A stretch of DNA of 64,000 nucleotides, from NCBI GenBank assembly GCA_964511965.1, contig CAZEGF010000023.1:100725-164724 (forward strand), written 5' to 3'. The position numbers and the translations under genes are program-made. The notes beneath the pieces are model-generated. The model was not told where the DNA came from. It worked only from the letters and a program-made list of their open reading frames with translations, and did not search any database. Positions within the stretch are counted from its first letter, which is position 1. Each line of letters opens with the position of its first letter. The DNA comes from JAUSNA01 sp964511965 (GTDB lineage Bacteria; Patescibacteriota; Microgenomatia; Levybacterales; GWA1-39-11). Below are positions 52,700 to 61,621 of the stretch, piece after piece.

Positions 52700-54375
52700 A
52701 AATTCTAAAAAAACCCATACTTTTATTAATTTCTATATTGATTCTTGCAGCAAGTTTACGAACGTACAATATTGGTAAAGTTCCACTAAGCCTCAACTGG
52801 GATGAGGTTGCTTTAGGTTATAACGCTTATTCAATTCTCAAAACAGGACACGATGAGTATAGAAAATTTCTACCCGTAGTTTTGCAATCCTACGATGATT
52901 ACAAACCGGCACTTTATTCTTATTTTGATATACCTTTTATAGCTATTTTAGGTTTGACAGAAGGGGCTGTTCGTCTTCCTTCTGCAACAGCCGGAGTTGC
53001 CGCTGTTGCCATTATCTATTTTATAGTTCTTGAATTATTAGGAGAACGGAAGCTTAAGTTATTTGATCACGAAGTAAACGCTACAACAATTGGGTTAGTA
53101 ACATCTCTGTTTTTAGCAATTTCTCCATGGCATATTCAATTTTCACGCATAGCATTTGAATCAAATGTAGGTCTGACGCTAAATCTATTAGCATTCCTTT
53201 TGTTCTTAAAAGCCCTTAAGAAACCGATGTTGTTACCGCTCTCATTTATGGTTGCCGCATTAAATATTCATATGTATCAAAGCGAAAGAGTTTTCTCTCC
53301 ACTTCTTATGATTATTTTATCTCTTATATTTTTTAAAAAACTTTTAAGCTTTAAAAAGTGGGTATTCGTTTCAATAATTGCTGCGGTTGTTGTTGCTATG
53401 CCATTAGCCTTATATATCCTGACAAATAACAACGCACTTTTGAGAGCAAAAGGTGTTAGTGTCTTTTCATCACAAGAACTTGTATCAAGATCCTCTAAAA
53501 AATTATTGCAAGATAATGCATCAGGAAACACTCTTGGAAAAATTCTCGACAACAGAAGAATTGAATTTGGAAAGGCTACAGTTGCGGGATACATTTCCCA
53601 CTTTGATCTTAATTGGCTCTTTGTATCGGGAGACATTGCCCGTCATCACGCCCCCTTCATGGGACTTTTGTATTTATTTGAATTGCCATTTCTTTTAATT
53701 GGTATATACTTTCTGATATTTCTAAAAATTGACAAGAGATACAAGTACGCTTTTTTTGCGTATTTTCTATTAGTACCAATTCCTGCATCAATAACAAGTG
53801 GTGTGCCACATGCTGTACGAACTTTAAATTTTGAAGGAACCTGGGAATTATTTATTGCTTTAGGATGTATTGCCTCTATATTGTTTGTGTTAAAACAAAA
53901 AAGTAAATACAAGAGTATTGTTTTTAAACTATTTTCTATTTTCTATTTACTTTTTACTATTTTAAATATTTTCTACTTTCTCAATCAATATTTTGTTCAA
54001 CTTAATTATTATGATGCGAAAGATTGGTTGTACGGATACAAGCAGGTAATTTCATACGTTGATTCAATACACAAAAATTATGACAAAGTTGTAGTTGAAA
54101 ACACATCTCCTCTTGACCAGTCGTATATGTTTTTCCTTTTTTATCTGAAAGTTGATCCATCATATTATCAATCATTGGGTGGAACAAAGACCGCCGGATT
54201 TAGGGAAATTCATAAAGGGTTTTATAATTATGTTTTTGAACCGGTTAGGGAAACGAAGGAGCAAGGTAAACTGCTACTTATTGGTAAACCGTCAGACATT
54301 TTGGACCGAAGTACTAACAGTAAAACAATTTATTATCCGGATGGTACTCCGGCAATTTCTATTGGCGAGAAATGA
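52696..54375 (+). CDS. GT39-type membrane glycosyltransferase
   Basis: A 559-aa protein with about ten helices. LNWDEVALGYNAYS carries Asp36-Glu37; RLPSATAGVAAV and SPWHIQFSRIAFESNV follow. GKILDNRRIEFGKATV and LNWLFVSGDIARHHAPFMG align with the genes at 51038 and 56718, marking a family expanded by tandem duplication. ATGA overlaps join it to both neighbours. Confidence 0.86.
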   Translation: MKILKKPILLLISILILAASLRTYNIGKVPLSLNWDEVALGYNAYSILKTGHDEYRKFLPVVLQSYDDYKPALYSYFDIPFIAILGLTEGAVRLPSATAGVAAVAIIYFIVLELLGERKLKLFDHEVNATTIGLVTSLFLAISPWHIQFSRIAFESNVGLTLNLLAFLLFLKALKKPMLLPLSFMVAALNIHMYQSERVFSPLLMIILSLIFFKKLLSFKKWVFVSIIAAVVVAMPLALYILTNNNALLRAKGVSVFSSQELVSRSSKKLLQDNASGNTLGKILDNRRIEFGKATVAGYISHFDLNWLFVSGDIARHHAPFMGLLYLFELPFLLIGIYFLIFLKIDKRYKYAFFAYFLLVPIPASITSGVPHAVRTLNFEGTWELFIALGCIASILFVLKQKSKYKSIVFKLFSIFYLLFTILNIFYFLNQYFVQLNYYDAKDWLYGYKQVISYVDSIHKNYDKVVVENTSPLDQSYMFFLFYLKVDPSYYQSLGGTKTAGFREIHKGFYNYVFEPVRETKEQGKLLLIGKPSDILDRSTNSKTIYYPDGTPAISIGEK

Positions 54376-55661
54376 GCACCCAAGTAAATAAAAAATTATT
54401 TTTTCGACATAAAATATTTTCTTCAAATCTTACTTTTATAATTTTTTGTGTAATTTTTGCTGTTCTTATATTTACGAGATTTTCTTATCCTGATTCTAAA
54501 AGCGATTTTACATGGGATCAGATTGATAATGCCTGGGCTGCGAAAGATATTATATATGACCATAAGTTGCCGCTAGTTGGCATGCAGGCAAAAGGAAATA
54601 CTGGGTTTTATATAGGACCATACTATTACTATATAATTACGCCATTTTATATTGCAACAGATCTTGATCCGTATGCTTCAGTTTTAATAGCAGGGGTTAC
54701 AAGCATTCTGACCTTTCTTTTTATTTATTTTTTAATTAAAGATATGTTTAACGAAAAAATTGCGATGCTCGCTATTTTTTTTGACGCATTTTCTTTTTAT
54801 ATAATTGGACTTGACCGGACTCAATGGCCAGTTAATTTCATAGCTCTTGTTTCTTTAGTTATTTTTTATAGTCTTTATAAAATCGTAAACGGGAATTCAC
54901 GCTTCATGTTACTCTTAGCAGCAGCATTTGGTTTTTCCATGCACGTTCATTTTACTTCCGTATTTTATATCCCACTAATTTTATTGTGTTTACCATTCTT
55001 TCCAAGAAATAAAGATATGATAAAAAATACCCTTTATGCTATACCGATCATTACTTTATTTTTAGTACCTTTAATCATGGCTCCTTTTGGTAAAAGTAGT
55101 ACTCACTTAATTTCTTACTTAAACACAACGTTTTTAGGCATCCATTTAAGAAGATTTTTTCAGGTTGCGCAAGATGGTTTTATAGAATTTGAAGGAATTT
55201 ATAGTGTATATTTTTTGAAACAGATTGGATTCGTATTATTTCCACTCTATTTACTGCAACTTTTTATAAAATCATATAAAAGCAAAAAAGTAGTTATTGT
55301 TTACCTCAGTTTGATATGGGTTTTAATACCTTGGATGTTTTTTGCAACATATGGTGGTGAACTATCAAATTATTATTTTTCAATTACAAGACCGGTAGTT
55401 CTTATAGCTATTTCCTTTATCTTATATAATCTTGTGATATATAAAAGATTGGCCGGGTGTATTATTGTGGGTGTATTTATTATTTTTTATGTATATACAA
55501 ATACTCTAGAATTTTTTGCGTTTCACACTAGAGGGGTCGGTTACTATAGAGAAAAAGTAAATGAAAAGATAAAAAAAGGAGAAATTATTGAATTCGGTCC
55601 AGGTAATCCTGAGTCATATTTTTATTTTATAAACAAAGAAAGGTATGATCAAAAAAAATAA
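54372..55661 (+). CDS. GT39-like membrane protein with Asp-Gln loop
   Basis: A 429-aa protein, shorter than the other GT39 copies, with about ten helices and almost no soluble C-terminal domain. The catalytic loop reads DFTWDQIDNAWAAKDI, so Glu of the Asp-Glu pair is Gln50. The next loop AKGNTGFYIGPYYYYI is Tyr-rich and not shared with the others. It probably has a different acceptor or donor, or lower activity. It overlaps the previous gene by ATGA; the epimerase ATG follows 1 bp after its stop. Confidence 0.68.
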   Translation: MSTQVNKKLFFRHKIFSSNLTFIIFCVIFAVLIFTRFSYPDSKSDFTWDQIDNAWAAKDIIYDHKLPLVGMQAKGNTGFYIGPYYYYIITPFYIATDLDPYASVLIAGVTSILTFLFIYFLIKDMFNEKIAMLAIFFDAFSFYIIGLDRTQWPVNFIALVSLVIFYSLYKIVNGNSRFMLLLAAAFGFSMHVHFTSVFYIPLILLCLPFFPRNKDMIKNTLYAIPIITLFLVPLIMAPFGKSSTHLISYLNTTFLGIHLRRFFQVAQDGFIEFEGIYSVYFLKQIGFVLFPLYLLQLFIKSYKSKKVVIVYLSLIWVLIPWMFFATYGGELSNYYFSITRPVVLIAISFILYNLVIYKRLAGCIIVGVFIIFYVYTNTLEFFAFHTRGVGYYREKVNEKIKKGEIIEFGPGNPESYFYFINKERYDQKK

Positions 55662-55662
55662 T

Positions 55663-56721
55663 ATGAAAAAAATTTTGGTAACCGGTGGAGCCGGATTTGT
55701 TGGAACCAATTTAGTTGAGTTTTTACTAAAAAAGAATGATGTAAGCATTGTTGTTTTTGATAAGTTAGATCATCATTCCGACCCAAAACAAGCAAAGAAA
55801 ATAACCTATGTAAAGGGGAATATAATTAACAAGACAGACGTTATTAACTTATTTAAAAAATACGGTCCATTTGAAGGGGTATATCATTTGGCCGGTGAAA
55901 TGCCAAATAAACTAGCCGATGCAAAACTAATGATGCAAACAAATGTTGACGGAACGTCAAATGTGATATCTGCGGCAGTCAATAATAAATCTAAGTTCTT
56001 CATATTTGCATCAAGTAATGTTACTTATGGTATCCCTGTAGAGCTTCCTGTTACTGAAGAAACTCCATTAAAACCACTTGAGGTATATGGAAAAAGTAAG
56101 GCGGAAGCCGAAAAAGTTCTTGAAAAATATAAAGACAAAATTAATATTCAGATGTTTAGGTGTCCTGTCATAACAGGAGTTGGGAGACTGGGACTTCAAG
56201 CTATATTGTACGAATTTATTTCTGAAAATAAAAAAGTATACGTTTTAGGAGGAGGATACAATAAATATCAATTTGTTGATGTAGAAGATGTTATACAAGC
56301 AATGACAAAAGCATCAACTGTTACGGGTTTTGATGTCTACGTTATCGGAGCGGATGAAGTGCTAACACTTCGGGCGCTATACCAAAGAGTAATTGAATTT
56401 GCCGGGAGTAAATCAAAAATAGTTTCTCTTCCTTGGGGTCCGGCTCTTATTGCGCTTTCAATTTTAGATAAAATAAATTATTCACCTCTTGGAGTTTACC
56501 AATATACGATGATGGGACGTTCTATATATGCTGACACCACAAAAATAAAATCAAAGCTTTCTTGGAAACCCAAAAAAACCAATGCAGATACTTTCATTGA
56601 AAATTATAAATGGTATATAAAAAATAAAGGTAATTTTGTTGAAATTGGAGGAAGCGAAGCCTCTCCGAATAAGAGTGTACCAAAAATGGGAATACTTAAA
56701 ATATTAAAGAAATTTTCATGA
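55663..56721 (+). CDS. NAD-dependent sugar epimerase/dehydratase (extended SDR)
   Basis: About 352 aa. The Rossmann motif TGGAGFVGTNLVEFL is at the N-terminus, and the catalytic YGKSK (YxxxK) lies near residue 144, after FASSNVTYG. Extended SDR enzymes of this type interconvert or dehydrate nucleotide sugars; the substrate cannot be told. It has no membrane segment. The frame opens at 55645, inside the previous gene, but the ATG at 55663 starts directly at the Rossmann strand. It is coupled to the next GT39 by ATGA. Confidence 0.87.
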   Translation: MKKILVTGGAGFVGTNLVEFLLKKNDVSIVVFDKLDHHSDPKQAKKITYVKGNIINKTDVINLFKKYGPFEGVYHLAGEMPNKLADAKLMMQTNVDGTSNVISAAVNNKSKFFIFASSNVTYGIPVELPVTEETPLKPLEVYGKSKAEAEKVLEKYKDKINIQMFRCPVITGVGRLGLQAILYEFISENKKVYVLGGGYNKYQFVDVEDVIQAMTKASTVTGFDVYVIGADEVLTLRALYQRVIEFAGSKSKIVSLPWGPALIALSILDKINYSPLGVYQYTMMGRSIYADTTKIKSKLSWKPKKTNADTFIENYKWYIKNKGNFVEIGGSEASPNKSVPKMGILKILKKFS

Positions 56722-58367
56722 TTACAAAACACTTAAATAAATTTTTAATTGCTGTTATTCTTATTGCAGCGGTCCTGCGTCTTTGGAATCTTAACGCTGT
56801 TCCCCCGTCTGCCTCTCTTGATGAGTCATCAATTGGATACAATGCATATTCTGTAATTAAAACCGGTGGTGATGAGTTTGGTACATTTCCATTAATTTCC
56901 CAAAGGGGTTATGATGACTACCGCCGATCTACCTATCTTCTACTTGTTGCTCCTTTTGTTTCGGTCTTAGGACTTAATGTCATAGCCGTTAGGCTCCCAG
57001 CTGTAATATTGAGTATTTTAACTGTTTGGGCAGTATTTGGAATAGTAAGACGATTAGTTAAAAAACCTTCTGAATTTGGTGATCGTTTAGCTTTAATATC
57101 TGCGTTGATTCTAGCAACAAGTCCTTGGCATATTTATATATCCCGAATTGGTCACGAATCTAACGCGTGTCTTTCTTTTTTTGTTTTTGCAGTTTTGTTT
57201 TTTCTTAAAGGGTTAGAAAATAAAAAACTTCTATTAGTCTCTGTGTTATTTTTTGCACTTGCGTTGGTGAGTTATTACTCCGGACAGGTTCTGGTTCCGC
57301 TCTTTGTTCTAGCTTTAGTTGTAATTTATAGAAAACAACTATTAAAAATCGTATTTTCTGATAACAAATCAAAACTTATAACAATAAGCGTATTTATATT
57401 AGCAATTCCTATCGTGTGGTCTGTTTTTTCACCGGAGGCTCTCATAAGATTTAGAGGCACAAGTACTTTTTCCCCAAGTGCACACGAACAACTATTTAAG
57501 GAGCGTGTTTTATTACGGAATAAAGCAGTTGCCAATCACGACGTTTTAGGGTCAATTATTTACAATCAACGACTTTTCCCTCTCGTTGTTCTTTTCCAGG
57601 GGTACATCGATCACTTTAATCCGCAATGGTTATTCTTTAATAATTCTAATGGAATATTTAAGGCTCCTCATGAAGGTTTATTATATCCGTGGCAGATTAT
57701 ATTTATTCTCATTGGCATTTTTGCGCTCGTAAAAACAAATAAATTAACTAATAAATCCAAATTATTTCTTATTATTTGGTTTCTTGTAGGTGCTTTACCG
57801 GCTTCAATAGCGACGCAAACACCTCACGCGATGCGTTCTTATAACATCTTGCCTGCGTGGGAGATATTTACTGCTTTGGGTTTGACAGTAATTATTTATA
57901 AGTTTTATAAATTTAGACTTGTTCTGGGGGTTGTAATTGGTATCTTTTTCATCTTTTCATTACAATCATTTTTAACGAACTATTTTGTTACATTCCCGAA
58001 AGAACAATCAAAATCTTTTCAATATGCATACGGGAAGGCTTTGGGGTACGTAATTACAAATCAGGATAAATACCAAAAAATTATTGTTTCAAATAAAGAC
58101 AATATGTTCCAGTCGTACATGATATTTCTTTATTACAGCAAATACGATCCTTCACTTTATCAAAAACAAGGTGGGACAAAATCCGGAGGGTATGATGCTA
58201 CTCATTTCTTTGGAAAATATGAATTTAGAACGGTTGATTGGAATAACGAAAAAAATACAAATACACTTTATGTTTTAAATCCTCAAGAAGTGCCTGTGGG
58301 AGCTCAAAAATTGTACGAAGGTAAATACCTTGATGGTACAACCGGCGCAATAGTTATATCTCGTTGA
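56718..58367 (+). CDS. GT39-type membrane glycosyltransferase
   Basis: A 549-aa protein with about ten helices. SASLDESSIGYNAYS holds Asp35-Glu36; RLPAVILSILTV and SPWHIYISRIGHESNA match the copies at 51038 and 52696. IIYNQRLFPLVVLFQGYIDH is the shared extracytoplasmic segment. Its TGA stop is also the start of the next gene's extended -10 element. Confidence 0.86.
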   Translation: MITKHLNKFLIAVILIAAVLRLWNLNAVPPSASLDESSIGYNAYSVIKTGGDEFGTFPLISQRGYDDYRRSTYLLLVAPFVSVLGLNVIAVRLPAVILSILTVWAVFGIVRRLVKKPSEFGDRLALISALILATSPWHIYISRIGHESNACLSFFVFAVLFFLKGLENKKLLLVSVLFFALALVSYYSGQVLVPLFVLALVVIYRKQLLKIVFSDNKSKLITISVFILAIPIVWSVFSPEALIRFRGTSTFSPSAHEQLFKERVLLRNKAVANHDVLGSIIYNQRLFPLVVLFQGYIDHFNPQWLFFNNSNGIFKAPHEGLLYPWQIIFILIGIFALVKTNKLTNKSKLFLIIWFLVGALPASIATQTPHAMRSYNILPAWEIFTALGLTVIIYKFYKFRLVLGVVIGIFFIFSLQSFLTNYFVTFPKEQSKSFQYAYGKALGYVITNQDKYQKIIVSNKDNMFQSYMIFLYYSKYDPSLYQKQGGTKSGGYDATHFFGKYEFRTVDWNNEKNTNTLYVLNPQEVPVGAQKLYEGKYLDGTTGAIVISR

Positions 58368-58373
58368 TATAAT
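58365..58373 (+). promoter_or_regulatory. Extended -10 TGaTATAAT starting in a stop codon
   Basis: The TGA stop of the GT39 gene provides TGa of the consensus extended -10, followed by TATAAT, 6 nt and the ATG at 58380. A clear internal promoter of the glycan island. Confidence 0.65.
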
Positions 58374-58379
58374 AGATAT

Positions 58380-59156
58380 ATGAAAAAACTTTCTGTAGTT
58401 CTTGCCACATACAACGAGGAAGAGAATCTGGACCGGTGCCTTGCTTCTGTAAAAGATTTAGCTGACGAGATAGTAATTGTTGATGGAACTTCAAAAGATA
58501 AAACTGTCGAAATCGCTAAATCCTACAGTGCAAAAGTTATTATTACAACAAATCCTCCAAATTTCCACATAAATAAGCAGAAGGCAATTGACAAAGCATC
58601 GTGCGATTGGATTCTTCAGCTTGATGCGGATGAGGTTGTATCTGACGGACTTGCATTAGAGATAAAGCATATTCTCAAAAGTGACCCTGAAGAAAACGGA
58701 TATTGGATGCCAAGAAAAAATTATTTTTTAGGACGATTTCTTATGAAAGGTGGTCAATATCCTGATTATACGGTCAGATTGTACCGTAATGGGAAGGGGA
58801 AATTACCTCAAAAGGACGTTCATGAACAAGCTGTCATTGAGGGAAAAATTGGTTATCTTAAAGAAGCATTGCTTCATTATCCCTACAAAAATTTCAGTTT
58901 TTATGTAACAAAATGGATGCGATACAATCATCTTCTAGCATCACAAATCAATGATGATCTAAAAAAGAAGAATTTTTTGTTACGTATTTATTATGGATTC
59001 GCTTATTTACTGGCAAAACCTGCTCATTGGATGTTAACAGCCTATGGAAGACATAAGGGATTTTATGATTCTTGGCAGGGGTTGGTTTTTGCTATAATGT
59101 CAGCACTACGATTCCCGGTTTCCTATATTTTATACTTACAAAATAAATATGAATGA
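58380..59156 (+). CDS. GT2 glycosyltransferase (WaaE/KdtX-like)
   Basis: A 258-aa enzyme with LSVVLATYNEEENLDRCL, ADEIVIVDGTSKDKTVEIA and WILQLDADEVVSDGL, where DAD is the metal site. GGQYPDYTVRLYRNGKGKL is the branch motif shared with the gene at 32815. It starts a new transcription unit and overlaps the galE-like gene by 8 bp. Confidence 0.88.
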   Translation: MKKLSVVLATYNEEENLDRCLASVKDLADEIVIVDGTSKDKTVEIAKSYSAKVIITTNPPNFHINKQKAIDKASCDWILQLDADEVVSDGLALEIKHILKSDPEENGYWMPRKNYFLGRFLMKGGQYPDYTVRLYRNGKGKLPQKDVHEQAVIEGKIGYLKEALLHYPYKNFSFYVTKWMRYNHLLASQINDDLKKKNFLLRIYYGFAYLLAKPAHWMLTAYGRHKGFYDSWQGLVFAIMSALRFPVSYILYLQNKYE

Positions 59157-60123
59157 TAAAACAATCTTAGTAACAGGTGGAGCAGGCTATATTGGTGGCT
59201 TTATGGTGAGAAAACTCGTAGAGCGTGGATATACCGTTGTTGCCATTGACAATCTTTCACGAAATGATAGACCGGAATTGCCTGAGAATGTTAATTTTGT
59301 CGAAGGAAGTGTAGGAGATAGACAAATACTTAAATCAATTTTTGAAAATACTCGGATAGATGGCGTTATTCACTTTGCTGCATTCATTTCAATGGCAGAG
59401 TCCATGAAAGACCCATTCATCTATTTCGAAGATAATGTGTACGATACCCTCATTCTTCTTGAAGAAATGAAAAACCATAATGTTAAAAATATAATTTTTT
59501 CATCAACCGCAGGGGTTTATGGCAATCCAACAATTTTACCGATTCCTGAAGATCATCCAAAAAATCCGACAAATCCTTATGGACAAAGTAAGCTCATGGT
59601 TGAGCAAATTCTTGCCTGGTACCAAAAAATTCATGGTGTATCATATACAGCTCTTCGTTACTTCAACGCTTGTGGAGCTTCACTTGATGGTAAGTACGGT
59701 GAAAATCATAAACCCGAGACGCATATCATCCCTCGTGCGATAACTGCCTTAATACACAATGAACCATTTGAGCTTTTTGGTCGAGATTACCAAACCCCTG
59801 ACGGTACATGCGTTAGAGACTATATTCATGTTCTAGATCTTGTAGAAGCACACGTTTTGGCATTGGAAAAATTATTTGAGAACCCAACAGGATCTATTTA
59901 TAATGTTGGAACCGGACAGGGTCTTTCAAATAGTCAGATTTTAAAGACCATAGAGGAAGTAACCGGGAGACAAATGAACATTGTTGAGAAGGAGAGAAGA
60001 CCTGGGGATGCAAATGAATTGGTCGCTGATGTTAGTAAAATCAAAGATGAGCTAGGATTTACCCCTCAATATTCAGACATTAAAACAATTATTGAATCTG
60101 CTTGGAAATTTCACAGTAAATAA
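59149..60123 (+). CDS. galE: UDP-glucose 4-epimerase
   Basis: A 324-aa extended SDR with TGGAGYIGGFMVRKLVERG, IHFAAFISMAES, SSTAGVYGNP, catalytic NPYGQSK (YxxxK) and the GalE hallmark RYFNACGA, then GRDYQTPDGTCVRDYIHVLD. It interconverts UDP-glucose and UDP-galactose (or the N-acetyl forms), supplying precursors to the glycosyltransferases. Cytoplasmic. Start overlaps the previous gene's end by 8 bp. Confidence 0.93.
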   Translation: MNDKTILVTGGAGYIGGFMVRKLVERGYTVVAIDNLSRNDRPELPENVNFVEGSVGDRQILKSIFENTRIDGVIHFAAFISMAESMKDPFIYFEDNVYDTLILLEEMKNHNVKNIIFSSTAGVYGNPTILPIPEDHPKNPTNPYGQSKLMVEQILAWYQKIHGVSYTALRYFNACGASLDGKYGENHKPETHIIPRAITALIHNEPFELFGRDYQTPDGTCVRDYIHVLDLVEAHVLALEKLFENPTGSIYNVGTGQGLSNSQILKTIEEVTGRQMNIVEKERRPGDANELVADVSKIKDELGFTPQYSDIKTIIESAWKFHSK

Positions 60124-60133
60124 AAATAACTTC

Positions 60134-60145
60134 AAACTTAAAACT
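60134..60145. repeat. Left 12-bp arm flanking the four-helix-bundle gene
   Basis: AAACTTAAAACT is perfectly inverse to AGTTTTAAGTTT at 60530-60541. The two arms bracket the 60156-60518 gene. Both are AT-rich, so chance is possible. Confidence 0.5.
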
Positions 60146-60155
60146 TAAAAACAAA

Positions 60156-60518
60156 ATGCCCAATAGATTTGAAAGCCTTCCAATTTTTCAAATTGCGCAC
60201 GAATTTGTTTTGGAAGTTTATAAAACATCAAAGTTATTCCCTGTGGATGAGCGTTTTGGATTAACAAGTCAGATTAGAAGATCTGTATCTTCAATTCCAA
60301 CAAATATTGTAGAAGGTAATGCGCGCGGGCATAAGAAAGAAATTGTTGAGTTTTTGTATATTGCTAAAGGATCACTTGAAGAAACTAAATATCATCTTCT
60401 ATTATCAAGGGATCTAGAGTACATAAGCCCTGAAAATTATGAAGCATTGACACAATATGCTGATTTAGTTGGAAAACAATTAAATGGATTAATAAATTAC
60501 TGGAAGAACAAATCATAA
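60156..60518 (+). CDS. Four-helix-bundle protein (S23/IVS-type)
   Basis: A 120-aa protein of the family first found in intervening sequences of 23S rRNA genes. It opens with FESLPIFQIAHEFVLEVYK, then FGLTSQIRRSVSSIPTNIVE and NARGHKKEIVEFLYIAKGS, the family's most conserved parts. Function is unknown; the fold is a four-helix bundle with a likely nucleic-acid-binding surface. It sits between galE and a GT4 gene without an evident promoter and is flanked by a 12-bp inverted repeat, suggesting it may have been inserted. Confidence 0.85.
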   Translation: MPNRFESLPIFQIAHEFVLEVYKTSKLFPVDERFGLTSQIRRSVSSIPTNIVEGNARGHKKEIVEFLYIAKGSLEETKYHLLLSRDLEYISPENYEALTQYADLVGKQLNGLINYWKNKS

Positions 60519-60524
60519 TTTGAA

Positions 60525-60553
60525 TTTACAGTTTTAAGTTTATTGTTTATAGT
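60525..60553 (+). promoter_or_regulatory. Promoter of the 60560 GT4 gene
   Basis: -35 TTTACA (60525-60530), 17-bp spacer, -10 TATAGT (60548-60553), then 6 nt and the ATG at 60560. The right arm of the inverted repeat lies in the spacer. Confidence 0.6.
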
Positions 60554-60559
60554 TTATAT

Positions 60560-61621
60560 ATGCGTATAGTTGTTGATATTGGTCCGATAGATTCAAATAG
60601 TACGAGTGGTCACAAGGTTCGGGGGGTAGGCAAATATATAAAAATACTTCGTGATAATCTTCAAAAATTTGACGAAACAAACACATATATTTTTTCTTCA
60701 AACCCGTCAAAGGAAAGGGGAATAGATTTGATTCATTACCCTTATTTTGACCCATTTTTCATTACACTCCCATTAATAAAAAGAACCAAGAGTTTGGTAA
60801 CAGTACACGATGTTATCCCGCTTTCTCATGCCAAACAATTCCCGGTTGGTATTAAAGGAAACATTAAATGGAAACTTAACAAAGCTCTCCTCAAACAGGT
60901 TAATGGAATAATTACCGATTCATTTGCTTCAAAAGATCAAATACACAAAATAACCGGGATTTCCGAAAAAAAAATATATCCTGTACATCTTGCCGTTGAT
61001 CATGAGTTTAAGAGATTGGAAAAAGGAGCATGGGAAAATAAGATAAGAAAAAAATATAGCCTGCCGGAAGTATTTGTTTTATACGTTGGTGATGTTACTT
61101 GGAACAAAAATTTACCAAATATTGTGGTGTCAGCAAAAAAAACAAATATCCCACTGGTTATAGTTGGTAAAGCGTTAAGCGAATTGAATTTTGATGTAAA
61201 GAACCCATGGAATAGTGACCGTAAAATTGTTTTGGACCAAACTCTCAATAATCCACTTTTTATAAAACTAGGATTTGTCCCAACAGATGAGTTAGTTGAA
61301 ATCTACAACTTAGCACAAGCATTACTTATGCCGTCATTTGATGAAGGATTTGGATTGCCTGTTTTAGAAGCTATGAAATCAGGATGTCCTGTTATTACAT
61401 CTGATCGTGGAAGTTTGGCAGAAGTGGCTGGAGACGCAGCAATATATGTTGATCCGGATGATCCTGAGTCGATTAGTAAAGCTATTGGACTAATTTTAGT
61501 TTCTAAAAGTTTAAAAAATGAATTAGTTGATAAGGGATTTGAACAAGCTAAACACTTCTCCATAGAAAAAATGATGAAAGACACAATTACAGTTTATAAT
61601 ACATTCTCCCATGAAAAATAA
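60560..61621 (+). CDS. GT4 glycosyltransferase
   Basis: A 353-aa GT-B enzyme. The N-terminal half has VVDIGPIDSNSTSGHKVRGV and VTVHDVIPLSH. The C-terminal half has YVGDVTWNKNLPN and the EX7E motif DEGFGLPVLEAMKSG, then ITSDRGSLAEVAGDAA. Typical of mannosyl-, glucosyl- or rhamnosyltransferases working in the cytosol. It has its own promoter and overlaps the flippase gene by 11 bp. Confidence 0.9.
   Translation: MRIVVDIGPIDSNSTSGHKVRGVGKYIKILRDNLQKFDETNTYIFSSNPSKERGIDLIHYPYFDPFFITLPLIKRTKSLVTVHDVIPLSHAKQFPVGIKGNIKWKLNKALLKQVNGIITDSFASKDQIHKITGISEKKIYPVHLAVDHEFKRLEKGAWENKIRKKYSLPEVFVLYVGDVTWNKNLPNIVVSAKKTNIPLVIVGKALSELNFDVKNPWNSDRKIVLDQTLNNPLFIKLGFVPTDELVEIYNLAQALLMPSFDEGFGLPVLEAMKSGCPVITSDRGSLAEVAGDAAIYVDPDDPESISKAIGLILVSKSLKNELVDKGFEQAKHFSIEKMMKDTITVYNTFSHEK

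Noticed and set aside
53277..53636. 119-codon minus-strand open frame
   Set aside because: Lies wholly inside a clear GT39 gene, has no promoter-like spacing and no family features. The same applies to the frames at 42954-43304, 40310-40663, 26101-26424 and the plus-strand frame 49766-50164.
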